Assembly: GCF_021504595.1 (NCBI RefSeq)
Contig: NZ_JACSGT010000001.1
Span: forward strand, 2,046,001-2,110,000
Reading direction: 5' to 3'
Origin: Chryseobacterium indicum
GTDB lineage: Bacteria; Bacteroidota; Bacteroidia; Flavobacteriales; Weeksellaceae
Length of the DNA: 64,000 nucleotides
The position numbers and the translations under genes are program-made. This document shows, in pieces, positions 32,760 to 41,025 of this stretch (positions are counted from its first letter, which is position 1; the number at the start of each line of letters is the position of its first letter). Below the pieces are notes generated by a model. It saw only the letters and a program-made list of their open reading frames with translations. It was not told the DNA's origin and did not search any database.

Positions 32760-34406
32760 TTATTTCCTCGTAACCCTCAGTAAAATAACAATTACTAAAA
32801 ATACAGAAAAGATAAATCCTAAAACGGCTACCAAAGACAATTCCCCGATTCTCGGACCAGATTCTGAAGTAAATACAATTGCCGTTGCAATGATATTTGC
32901 GCCTAAAACCATTGCCAGAATAAGATTAATGATGCTTGATTTTATCAGTTGGTTCGTCTTTTCTATATTTTTGATTTCGCTGGAAACGGTGAATTTATTT
33001 TCGTCTAATTTCTGTAAAACAGAACGCAGTTCTTTGGGAATTTCATCTACACTGTCTGTAAACATGAGCATTCTGTCCATTCCTGTTTTTACAATATTTT
33101 TCGGACTTATTTTTTTGGTAAATATTTTTTTGGTGTAAGGATGGAGACTTTTTACCACATCCAAGTCCTGATTTATAGTTCTTCCCACTCCTTCAATAAG
33201 ACTGATTCCTTTGAACAAAAGATAAAAGTAATCCGGCATCTGAAGACGGTTATCTTTCAGCACATCTTTCATTTTATTGATGATAACCTGTGCATTAATT
33301 TCTTTCAGAGAGGTGCTGTGAACGAAATTCAGAATATCTTCCACATCATTTTCAAATCTTCTTTCATCCGGAATCTCATAACTGATCGCCATTTTCTTCA
33401 GATAACGTACTATTTTATGTGGATTTTTGGCAACAAAACTTACAATAAGATTTTCAAGGACTTCTTTATCATTCGGCGGAATTTTTCCGACCGCACCGAA
33501 ATCAATAAAAACTACTTTTCCGTCTTTTTTTACCAAAATATTTCCCGCGTGAGGATCTGCATGGAAAAAACCATAGTCTAAAATCTGTGAAACAAAAAGT
33601 CTGAGACCTGTTTCGGAAATATTTACAGGATCAATATCGTATTGTAAAAGAGATGCAGTATCCGTTACTTTAATCCCATCAATAAATTCCATACAAAGAA
33701 CATTATTGTTAGAAAATTCTTCATAGACATTCGGAACGTAGGTTTCTTTGCTGTTTTTAAAATTTCTTCTGAACTGCAGGATGTTTTCCTTTTCATTAAT
33801 CAGGGAAACTTCTTCCAGTAAAGATTTTTCAAAGGTGGAAATCGCCTGTTTCAGATTGAGCTTCTCTCCTATTTCGGAATAAGAAGAGACCAGTTTTTCC
33901 AGATCTTTGATGAGCAGTAAATCGTCTTCAATCACAGACTGAACATCTGATTTTCTAATTTTCAGAATAACCTCTGTTCCATCAATTAATTTTGCTTTAT
34001 AAACCTGCGCAATCGATGCTGTTGCCAAAGGCTGTTTCTGAATATCCGCAAAATGATCTTTCACCGACATACTGAATTCGTTTTCCAGTATTTCTTCCAC
34101 ATTCATTTCAACCGTTTCCACTTTGTCCTGAAGTTTCTGCAGTTCCTGAAGAAGTTCCGGCGGAAGAAGATCTTCTCTGTTGCTGAAAGACTGTCCGAGC
34201 TTTACAAAAGTTGGTCCCAGTTCTTCCAAAACGAGCCGGATTCTTTCGTAAACAGTTCCTTTTGATACGACTTCATCGGAATTGACTGGAATTTCCTCTT
34301 TATTTCCCCCGTTCATTCTTGCCAACAGATCTTTGAAGCCGTATTTGCTTAACACGGAAATTAACCGGGCAGATCTTTTTAATTTTCTTTGCTGTTTATC
34401 GAACAT
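32760..34406 (-). CDS. AarF/UbiB/ABC1-family atypical kinase
   Basis: The 548-residue protein has the UbiB landmarks: KLGQSFSNREDLLPPE (the KxGQ motif, about residue 71), PLATASIAQVYKA (Ala-rich loop), DYGFFHADPHAGNIL (catalytic region) and VFIDFGAVGKI (DFG). Two helices at the C-terminus (about 495-520 and 522-545) anchor it in the membrane. UbiB-type proteins have ATPase activity linked to isoprenoid quinone (here menaquinone) or lipid handling. A near-consensus -7 box TACATTTC lies five nt before the ATG. It appears monocistronic. Confidence 0.9.
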   Translation of the reverse strand: MFDKQQRKLKRSARLISVLSKYGFKDLLARMNGGNKEEIPVNSDEVVSKGTVYERIRLVLEELGPTFVKLGQSFSNREDLLPPELLQELQKLQDKVETVEMNVEEILENEFSMSVKDHFADIQKQPLATASIAQVYKAKLIDGTEVILKIRKSDVQSVIEDDLLLIKDLEKLVSSYSEIGEKLNLKQAISTFEKSLLEEVSLINEKENILQFRRNFKNSKETYVPNVYEEFSNNNVLCMEFIDGIKVTDTASLLQYDIDPVNISETGLRLFVSQILDYGFFHADPHAGNILVKKDGKVVFIDFGAVGKIPPNDKEVLENLIVSFVAKNPHKIVRYLKKMAISYEIPDERRFENDVEDILNFVHSTSLKEINAQVIINKMKDVLKDNRLQMPDYFYLLFKGISLIEGVGRTINQDLDVVKSLHPYTKKIFTKKISPKNIVKTGMDRMLMFTDSVDEIPKELRSVLQKLDENKFTVSSEIKNIEKTNQLIKSSIINLILAMVLGANIIATAIVFTSESGPRIGELSLVAVLGFIFSVFLVIVILLRVTRK

Positions 34407-34507
34407 ATTCTGAAATGTAGTTGCAATTTAATTCAAAAATTGTTCCTATTGATAATAATTAATTTTCTATTTTAAATCGCTTTTTTATAATTTTCCCTTT
34501 CAGTTTG

Positions 34508-35292
34508 TTCTGATCAAAGGCAACGCAGTGAACAATGTATTTCCTAAAACAAAGATCGCGAAGATTTCATTTAAAAGGATTGAAAATATTTTTCGTTCGC
34601 AATGGCGTTCTACTCAGCAAATGATAGTAGTGTAATGTCAAGTTTTTCTTATTGCAAATTTTTGAATTAAATTACATTAAATATGATATTTTATCCTGAA
34701 AGAAGCACAGCAGATTGAAGAATCTATTTCCTAAAACAAAGATCACGAGGATTTTATTTAAAAGGGTTGAAAATATTTTTCGTTCGCAATGGCGTTCTAC
34801 TCAGCAAATGATAGTAGTGTAATGTCAAGTTTTTCTTATTGCAAATTTTTGAATTAAATTACATTAAATATGATATGTTATCCTGAAAGAAGCACAGCAG
34901 ATTGAAGAATCTATTTCCTAAAACAAAGATTGCGAAGATTTTATTAAAGGATTGAAGATATTTTTCGTTCGCAATGGCGTTCTACTCAGCAAATGATAGA
35001 AGTGTTATGCTAATTTTTCGTATTGTAAATTTTTGAATTAAATTTCATTAAACACGATTTGTCATCCTGAAAGAAGCGCAACACTGTGAACAATCTATTT
35101 CCTAAAACAAAGATCGCGAAGATTTTATTTAAAAGGATTGAAAATATTTTTCGTTCGCAATGGCGTTTTACTCAGCAAATGATAGCAGTGTAATGCGAGT
35201 TTTTTCTTATCGCAAATTTTTGAATTACATTTCATAAATACGAATGTCATCTTGAAATGATAATAAAGCTGTTCAATCTTTCAATTTAGTTT
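34508..35292. repeat. Four tandem copies of a ~187-bp non-coding repeat
   Basis: Units start at CCTAAAACAAAGAT at 34543, 34730, 34917 and 35101 (steps 187, 187, 184). Each runs through TTTTTCGTTCGCAATGGCGTT, CTCAGCAAATGATAG, TTGCAAATTTTTGAATTAAAT and TCCTGAAAGAAGC...GAAGAATCTATTT. The copies diverge by a few percent by eye, with the outer ones most different. No ORF crosses the array and no spacer is present, so it is not CRISPR. Up to 35415 only AT-rich degenerate sequence follows. Confidence 0.85.
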
Positions 35293-35415
35293 GTCTTTTC
35301 ACAGGAATCTAAACTTAGTAATAGAAATATAAAATTGAAAGATTTGCACTTAGATTTCTAAGGATTGACAAACTCTGTGGTTATTTCCTAATGTTAATGA
35401 AGCAACTTCCAACCA

Positions 35416-35507
35416 TAGCCCCGATAGAAACGACATCCTTTTTTGTTGCGGGCGAAGCGAAGCGGAGCCAGTAACAAAAAAGATACAGTGGATAGCGGGA
35501 AAAAGCT
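35416..35507. repeat. Dispersed hairpin repeat, copy A
   Basis: It begins AGCCCCGATAGAAACGACAT, continues with CCTTTTTTG, an inner GC-rich insert, CAAAAAAGATACAGTGG and ends ATAGCGGGAAAAAGCT. The two arms are partly complementary. The same element occurs at 39525-39639 and, in a related form, at 47755-47829. Confidence 0.7.
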
Positions 35508-35586
35508 CTAAATGAATATTCTATCAATTTTTTCTTTAACTTTACCATGACAAAATATTTAAAACCAACGCTAAAAAATTATTAAA

Positions 35587-35736
35587 ATGAAAAATTTAAA
35601 GAAAGTTTCAAGAGAACAAATGAAAAGTATCGCAGGAAGCGGATTTATCAGAAACTGCTCTAATAAGTGCTGTCCTGATGATGGAAGACCAAGATGTCCC
35701 GGATTAATCTGTCCGGCTGTTTTGTGCCCGAATTAG
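35587..35736 (+). CDS. Cys-rich small peptide with bacteriocin-type leader
   Basis: A 49-codon ORF. The first about 18 residues (MKNLKKVSREQMKSIAGS) match the leader style of bacteriocin-like peptides widespread in Chryseobacterium, where MKNLKKLSRE-like heads end in a double-glycine-type site; here the site reads AGSG. The core (GFIRNCSNKCCPDD and on to LICPAVLCPN) has six cysteines (24, 28, 29, 37, 42, 47) and seven prolines counting through the C-terminal PN. Such peptides are normally exported by a C39-peptidase ABC transporter; none is in this window. The gene stands alone, behind the repeat array, with a strong terminator 18 bp downstream. A weak TAACTTTAC box lies at 35537-35545. Confidence 0.75.
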   Translation: MKNLKKVSREQMKSIAGSGFIRNCSNKCCPDDGRPRCPGLICPAVLCPN

Positions 35737-35753
35737 GATCTTTTTGAAAGAAT

Positions 35754-35785
35754 AAAAACGGAATGCAGAAATGCATTCCGTTTTT
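35754..35785. terminator. Bidirectional terminator between the Cys-rich peptide and nitrilase genes
   Basis: AAAAACGGAATGCA and TGCATTCCGTTTTT form a perfect stem with a GAA-type loop, with T-runs on both strands. Confidence 0.85.
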
Positions 35786-37285
35786 CTATTTTAGGTATGT
35801 TTCGTACAAATCTTTTCTCCGATCTTTCATGACCTGAACGGAACCGTGATGATGCAGATCTTTCAATAAATTCAGATCGACATCCACAATTAAAGTCATT
35901 TCCGTATTCGGGGTGGCTTCTCCTTTCACTGCATTCGACGGAAACGCAAAATCTGAAGGGGTAAAAACCGCAGCCTGACCAAACTGAATATCCATATTAT
36001 TAACTCCGGGAAGGTTTCCTACGCAACCTGCAATCGCCACATAACATTCGTTTTCGATTGCTCTCGCCGCTGCGCAATGGCGAACACGCATATACGCATT
36101 CTGGGTATCTGTAAGGTAAGGCACAAAAAGAATTTTCATTCCCTGATCGGCTAGAATCCTCGGAAGCTCAGGAAATTCAACATCGTAGCAAATTACCAGA
36201 CCAATTTTTCCGCAGTCGGTATCGAAAACACGGATTTCGTTTCCGCCTTTCATTCCGTAATATTTTTTCTCGTTGGGTGTGATATGAATTTTCCTGTATT
36301 CATCTACTCTGCCGTCTCTGTGAAGAAGGTAACTTACATTGTAGAGATCATTATTTTCGAAAACCGGCATACTTCCGGAAATGATATTGACATTATAACT
36401 GATCGCCAAATCGGAGATTTTCATCTTGATTTCTTCTGTTAATTTCGCCAGTTCAATCATGCTGTCTCTTTCAGAAAGTTTGTTGAATGGAGCCAACAAA
36501 GGGGTATTGAACAGTTCAGGAAATAATACAAAATCCGACTTATAATCGCCCATTACGTTAACAAAGAACTCAACCTGCTCATAAAAAGCATTTACATCTT
36601 TAAAATGTCTCATCTGCCATTGAACCAATCCCAAACGAATAATGCTGTCCTGCATGGTGTTTGGTTTTTTGCTGTAATAAATATTGTTCCATTGGAGTAA
36701 AACTGCGTTTTCTTTGGATGATTCGTCCTCCGGCAAATATTTCTTTAAAACCCTGATCGGTAAAAAGTTATTGGAAAGCTGAAAAGACAGAACCGGATCA
36801 TAAATTTCTTTATCGCGAACTCTTCTGATGTATTCTCTGGGCGATAAATCGCTGTGTTTATGATAATTGGGTATTCTTCCGCCTAAAACAATTGATCTTA
36901 GATTCAGTAATTCGCAGAGTTCTTTTCTCGCATCATACAGTCTTCTTCCGAGACGCAGTTCACGGAATTCCGGATCTACAAAGACTTCGATCCCATATAA
37001 GACATTTCCTGTTGAAAGGTGGGTGTTAAAAGTATAATTTCCTGTAATATCACTGTAGGTGTGATCGTCGCCAAATTCGTCATAATTCACAATAATGGAA
37101 AGGGCGACCGCTGCGAGTTTTCCGTCTACCGTAATGCAGATTTGTCCTTTAGGAAATATCCGGGTAAGTTTTTCGATACTTTTTTTAGACCAGACGTATT
37201 CCGACATTTGGGGATAAGCTCTCTTCATGGTAACGACCAATTCATCATAATCCTGAACCGTTAATGGTCTTGTTTCTATTTGCAT
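35786..37285 (-). CDS. GNAT acetyltransferase-nitrilase (carbon-nitrogen hydrolase) fusion
   Basis: This 499-residue two-domain protein has an N-terminal GNAT fold (about 1-160, acetyl-CoA loop around FRELRLGRRLYDARK). It is followed by a carbon-nitrogen hydrolase domain with the triad Glu257 (FPELFN), Lys332 (YRKIHITP) and Cys366 (LVICYDVEFPE). The nitrilase part would cleave an amide or nitrile; the GNAT part may acetylate an amine or sense acyl-CoA. The fusion itself is a known architecture in bacteria, but its substrate is not established to my knowledge. It is probably monocistronic and diverges from two small unknown genes. Confidence 0.9.
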   Translation of the reverse strand: MQIETRPLTVQDYDELVVTMKRAYPQMSEYVWSKKSIEKLTRIFPKGQICITVDGKLAAVALSIIVNYDEFGDDHTYSDITGNYTFNTHLSTGNVLYGIEVFVDPEFRELRLGRRLYDARKELCELLNLRSIVLGGRIPNYHKHSDLSPREYIRRVRDKEIYDPVLSFQLSNNFLPIRVLKKYLPEDESSKENAVLLQWNNIYYSKKPNTMQDSIIRLGLVQWQMRHFKDVNAFYEQVEFFVNVMGDYKSDFVLFPELFNTPLLAPFNKLSERDSMIELAKLTEEIKMKISDLAISYNVNIISGSMPVFENNDLYNVSYLLHRDGRVDEYRKIHITPNEKKYYGMKGGNEIRVFDTDCGKIGLVICYDVEFPELPRILADQGMKILFVPYLTDTQNAYMRVRHCAAARAIENECYVAIAGCVGNLPGVNNMDIQFGQAAVFTPSDFAFPSNAVKGEATPNTEMTLIVDVDLNLLKDLHHHGSVQVMKDRRKDLYETYLK

Positions 37286-37333
37286 TTGATGTAATTTTAT
37301 TTAAATTTAGGGAAAAAAGTTAGTATTAAAAAA

Positions 37334-37648
37334 ATGAAGGAATTAATTTATGACAAAATCCAAAAGTACGATTCAAAGATGAAAAATTTTGATATTTCAT
37401 ATACCGATCGTCTATTGTCTATAAATGAACTTATTAGTTTATACGAACTTAGAAATCATATTGCGAAAGACGAAAATACCCAAAAAAATACACTACAAAT
37501 TTTAAATGACTTTTATTTAATACAAAAACAATCTTACAACTACGTCAAGTTTGTAACCGCCAGATATGATGGAATAAGCAGAATGTTCTTTTTCAGTGAA
37601 GATTACTCTAAAATTTTTTCTGATTTTATACTTGAAAAATTAAACTAA
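37334..37648 (+). CDS. Small soluble protein, unknown
   Basis: A 104-residue, Lys/Asn/Ile-rich protein without signal or membrane helix. Predicted mostly helical (LLSINELISLYELRNHI; NTLQILNDFYLIQKQSY). No family recognised. Its stop codon overlaps the ATG of the next gene by one base (TAATG), so the two are translationally coupled. Composition is AT-rich. Confidence 0.6.
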   Translation: MKELIYDKIQKYDSKMKNFDISYTDRLLSINELISLYELRNHIAKDENTQKNTLQILNDFYLIQKQSYNYVKFVTARYDGISRMFFFSEDYSKIFSDFILEKLN

Positions 37649-37887
37649 TGAAAACTATTTCTGTAGTTATTTTATTGATATCATGGATCTATCTGATTTT
37701 ATCAATATGTATTCAAATTGAGTTTTTCCTTGAATTTATTCCCGTTATTTTACTAATTCTAATTATTAACTTTTACATTATTCATCAGCATCATCGGAAA
37801 ATTTTACTTTATATCTTCAATGGAATTGTTTTTCTTATCCTGATTTATCTTTTAAGCCTATTAATTTTTCTGAGACAGGATTGGTAA
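37648..37887 (+). CDS. Small three-helix membrane protein, unknown
   Basis: A 79-residue hydrophobic protein with three membrane segments (about residues 4-22, 26-46 and 52-74) joined by a HQHHRK loop that should face the cytoplasm under the positive-inside rule. It overlaps the preceding gene by one base, suggesting the two form a small soluble/membrane pair. No family is recognised. Confidence 0.6.
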   Translation: MKTISVVILLISWIYLILSICIQIEFFLEFIPVILLILIINFYIIHQHHRKILLYIFNGIVFLILIYLLSLLIFLRQDW

Positions 37888-37891
37888 ACAA

Positions 37892-37918
37892 AAAATCCCG
37901 CCAAAAGGCAGGATTTAT
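37892..37918. terminator. Bidirectional terminator between the small membrane gene and guaA
   Basis: ATCCCGCC, a 4-nt AAAA loop and GGCAGGAT form a short stem with one mismatch, with A-runs on the left and T-rich sequence on the right. Confidence 0.65.
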
Positions 37919-37937
37919 ATTTAAAATTCCATTCAAA

Positions 37938-39467
37938 TTATTCCCACTCAATAGTTGCAGGTGGTTTGCTTGAAATATCATAAGCTACTCTGTTGATGCC
38001 TCTTACTTCGTTGATGATTCTGCTTGAAACGGTGTCTAAAAATTCGTAAGGAAGTCTGCTCCACGTTGCGGTCATGAAGTCGATGGTGTTTGCGGAACGA
38101 ACGACTGCTGTGTATTCGTATGTTCTTTCATCGCCCATTACGCCTACTGATTTTACCGGAAGAAGCACCACGAAAGCCTGAGAAACTTTTTCATACAAAT
38201 CGTTTTTGTATAATTCTTCAATGAAAATATCATCTGCTTCCTGCAAAATTCTTACTTTTTCTGCATCAACTGCTCCCAAAACTCTGATTCCCAATCCCGG
38301 GCCCGGGAAAGGATGTCTGTGAACCAGATGATGAGGAATTCCCAATTCTTCGCCCACTTTTCTTACTTCATCTTTGAATAATTCTCTCAGAGGCTCAAGC
38401 AATTCGAATTCCATATCTTCAGGAAGTCCGCCAACGTTATGGTGCGATTTAATTACCGCAGAAGGACCATTTACCGACTGACTTTCAATTACATCCGGAT
38501 AAATTGTTCCCTGTGCTAAGAATTTAGCTCCTTCAATTTTATGAGATTCTTCATCAAAAACGTGAATAAACTCGTTTCCGATGATTTTTCTTTTGGCTTC
38601 AGGATCATCTACTCCGGCTAATTTTGATAAAAATCTTTCGGAAGCATCCACTAATTTAATGTTCATATGGAAATGCTCTCCATAATTGTCCATTACTTTT
38701 TTGCCTTCGTCTTTTCTCAGTAAACCTGTATCTACGAAGATGCAAGTCAACTGGTCGCCAATTGCACGGTGAATTAACACTGCCGCTACAGAAGAGTCTA
38801 CTCCTCCTGAAAGTCCAAGAATTACTTTCTGATCTCCCACTTTTTCACGGATCTCCGCAACGGTTTTTTCGATATAATTGGTTAGTTTCCAGTTTTTCTC
38901 TGCATTACAGATTCCGAAAACGAAATTTTCCAGCATTTTCCCTCCTTCTTCGGTGTGGGAAACTTCCGGGTGGAACTGTACACAGTAGATTTTTTTATCT
39001 TCATTGGAAATCGAAGCAATTACACCGGATTTTGCGTTTAACTCAAAACCGGCAGGTAATTCTCCCACTTCATCGAAATGGCTCATCCAAACCACAGAAT
39101 TATTGGTAACACCTTTTAATAAAGACGATTCTTTTACGATTTCAAGGTGTGCTTTTCCGTACTCTCCTTTTACGCCTTTATGAACTTTTCCGCCTAAAAG
39201 GTGTGCTGTTAACTGCATTCCGTAGCAAATTCCCAGAACAGGAATTCCCTGCTCGTATAATTCTTTTTCAACCAAATGGGCATTTTCTGCATTTACAGAA
39301 CTTGGTCCGCCGGAAAGAATAATTCCTCTCGGCTGTTTCTCTAACAGTGTTTCTAATGGTGTATTGAATGGTAAAATTTCAGAATATACGCCGATCTCAC
39401 GGATTCTTCTTCCGATAAGCTGGTTGTACTGTGATCCGAAATCTAATATGATAATACCGTTGTTCAT
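37938..39467 (-). CDS. guaA: GMP synthase (glutamine-hydrolysing)
   Basis: GuaA aminates XMP to GMP using glutamine and ATP. The 509-residue protein has the class I amidotransferase domain (Cys81 in GICYGMQLTAHLLGG, FHPEVSHTEEG), the ATP-pyrophosphatase P-loop GLSGGVDSSVAA (about residue 220) and the C-terminal dimerisation domain ending in SSKPPATIEWE, the invariant GuaA tail. It lies downstream of purD in a minus-strand run of purine genes but is separated by a terminator and a repeat, so it is probably transcribed from its own promoter. Confidence 0.97.
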   Translation of the reverse strand: MNNGIIILDFGSQYNQLIGRRIREIGVYSEILPFNTPLETLLEKQPRGIILSGGPSSVNAENAHLVEKELYEQGIPVLGICYGMQLTAHLLGGKVHKGVKGEYGKAHLEIVKESSLLKGVTNNSVVWMSHFDEVGELPAGFELNAKSGVIASISNEDKKIYCVQFHPEVSHTEEGGKMLENFVFGICNAEKNWKLTNYIEKTVAEIREKVGDQKVILGLSGGVDSSVAAVLIHRAIGDQLTCIFVDTGLLRKDEGKKVMDNYGEHFHMNIKLVDASERFLSKLAGVDDPEAKRKIIGNEFIHVFDEESHKIEGAKFLAQGTIYPDVIESQSVNGPSAVIKSHHNVGGLPEDMEFELLEPLRELFKDEVRKVGEELGIPHHLVHRHPFPGPGLGIRVLGAVDAEKVRILQEADDIFIEELYKNDLYEKVSQAFVVLLPVKSVGVMGDERTYEYTAVVRSANTIDFMTATWSRLPYEFLDTVSSRIINEVRGINRVAYDISSKPPATIEWE

Positions 39468-39524
39468 TTTTTATAATTGATGAATAATGATTGATAAATG
39501 ATTTTGTAAAATTGTCTGAAATTA
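39468..39524. repeat. Short-period AT repeat upstream of guaA
   Basis: The bases immediately before the guaA start read as overlapping units of ATTGATGAAT, AATGATTGAT and AAATGATTTT. Similar low-complexity spacers occur before purH, purN, purM and ilvC. Confidence 0.4.
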
Positions 39525-39639
39525 TAGCCCCGATTGCAGCGGCATCCTTTTTTGTTATTGCGATTGCTGAGAAGTTCCAAATATTGCTTCACTTTGTTCG
39601 CAATGACAAAAAAGATACAGCGGAAAGCGGGAAATAGCT
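39525..39639. repeat. Dispersed hairpin repeat, copy B, with nested insert
   Basis: It has the same outer arms as copy A (AGCCCCGATTGCAGCGGCAT, CCTTTTTTG, CAAAAAAGATACAGCGG, AAGCGGGAAATAGCT). The loop is replaced by TATTGCGATTGCTGAGAAG...TTCACTTTGTTCGCAATGAC, itself an inverted repeat related to the GTCATTCTGA family. One mobile repeat appears nested inside another. Confidence 0.65.
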
Positions 39640-39644
39640 TCTAA

Positions 39645-39670
39645 CAAAAAAAGCCCCGAAAAATCAGGGC
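39645..39670 (-). terminator. Intrinsic terminator of purD
   Basis: On the minus strand GCCCTGA, a 4-nt loop and TCGGGGC are followed by TTTTTTT, 7 bp after the purD stop. Confidence 0.8.
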
Positions 39671-39676
39671 ATTATT

Positions 39677-40915
39677 TTAAAACTTTCCGATGTCTTCTCT
39701 GTAGAAGCCGTAATCGAAATGTACATGACCTGCATCTTCGTACACTTTTTTGCGGGCATCTTCATACGTTGCTCCTGTAGCTACGATGTTCAGTACTCTT
39801 CCACCGTTAGAAACTACTTTGTCTCCTTTTCTGATGGCTCCTGCGTATAAAAGTTTGCTGTATTTCAGTTTATCTTCGCCCACGATTTCGAAACCTGTTT
39901 CGATGTTTCTCGGGTAACCTCCTGAACACATCACAAGGCAAACTGCTTTTTCGTCTTTAAATTTAAGCTCGATGTCTTTTCCGTCCATACAATCCTGAAT
40001 AACATCCAGAAGATTGTTTTCCATTAAAGCCATTAAAACCTGCGTTTCAGGATCTCCGAATCTCATGTTGTATTCTAAAAGATAGGTTCCGTTTTTCGTT
40101 ACCATTAATCCGAAGAAAATGATTCCTTTGAAGCTGAACCCTTCTCCTTTAAGACCTTTAATGGTAGGTTCTAAGATATTTTTTTCGAAATCTGCGTAGT
40201 GTTCCTGAGTAAATTCCGGGCTTGGAGCTACGGTTCCCATTCCTCCTGTATTCGGTCCCGTATCGCCATTTCCGGCTTTTTTGTAGTCTTTTGCAGCGAT
40301 ACAAGGAAATAATTTTTCGCCGTTTGAAAAAGCGATAATAGAGGCTTCAAATCCTTCTAAATATTCTTCGATCACCAAACGGATTCCGGCATCTCCATGA
40401 ATTCTTCTGATCATAAAATCATGAATCGTTGCTTCAGCTTCTTCCAGAGTATCGCAGATTACCACTCCTTTTCCGCCCGCTAAACCGCTTGCTTTAACAA
40501 CCAAAGGAAACTGGTGTGTCTGAACATATTCTTTAGCTTCATTATAAGAATCAAATACTACTGCTTTTGCCGTTTTGATATCATAGGTCTGCATAAATTT
40601 CTTAGAGAAAGCCTTACTTCCTTCCAAGCTTGCAACTTTCTGATTCGGACCAAAAACTTTAAGGTCGTGCTTTTTGAATTCGTCCTTTAAGCCTGCTACA
40701 AGCGGTGCTTCGGGACCAACGATCGTTAAGTCTACCTTTTCTTTGATGGCAAAATCTCTAAGTTCTTTAATCTCTGATAAATGAACATTTTTTCCAATAA
40801 CATCAGTGGTAGCGTTTCCGTTGGCGAAAAACATTTTAGAAATTCTTGGGTCATTCTGAAGTTTTGCTGCCAAAGCAGATTCTCTTCCACCTTCACCTAT
40901 GATTAATATTCTCAT
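39677..40915 (-). CDS. purD: Phosphoribosylamine-glycine ligase (GAR synthetase)
   Basis: PurD joins 5-phosphoribosylamine and glycine with ATP, the second step of purine synthesis. The 412-residue ATP-grasp protein shows the N-terminal nucleotide region (ILIIGEGGRESALAAKL), the ATP-grasp loop VVKASGLAGGKGVVIC, GPNTGGMGTVAPSP and YNMRFGDPETQ. It is 110 bp downstream of purH. A TATATTTG box at 40946-40953 (minus strand) suggests its own promoter. Confidence 0.97.
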   Translation of the reverse strand: MRILIIGEGGRESALAAKLQNDPRISKMFFANGNATTDVIGKNVHLSEIKELRDFAIKEKVDLTIVGPEAPLVAGLKDEFKKHDLKVFGPNQKVASLEGSKAFSKKFMQTYDIKTAKAVVFDSYNEAKEYVQTHQFPLVVKASGLAGGKGVVICDTLEEAEATIHDFMIRRIHGDAGIRLVIEEYLEGFEASIIAFSNGEKLFPCIAAKDYKKAGNGDTGPNTGGMGTVAPSPEFTQEHYADFEKNILEPTIKGLKGEGFSFKGIIFFGLMVTKNGTYLLEYNMRFGDPETQVLMALMENNLLDVIQDCMDGKDIELKFKDEKAVCLVMCSGGYPRNIETGFEIVGEDKLKYSKLLYAGAIRKGDKVVSNGGRVLNIVATGATYEDARKKVYEDAGHVHFDYGFYREDIGKF

Positions 40916-40945
40916 ACTTTATTTAATTAACTAGTCTATAATTTA

Positions 40946-40953
40946 CAAATATA
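40946..40953 (-). promoter_or_regulatory. Candidate -7 box (TATATTTG) of purD
   Basis: An exact TAnnTTTG lies 30 nt upstream of the purD ATG, with a TTG about 21 nt further upstream. Confidence 0.5.
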
Positions 40954-41025
40954 TAATTTTGGATGCTATAAATACAATCTCAAAATATAATTTTAGCCAA
41001 TCGCTAATAGCGAATTGCTTTACTA

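Noticed and set aside
34508..35292. CRISPR array
   Set aside because: Units are about 187 bp, adjacent without unique spacers, and no cas genes are present. It is a tandem repeat.
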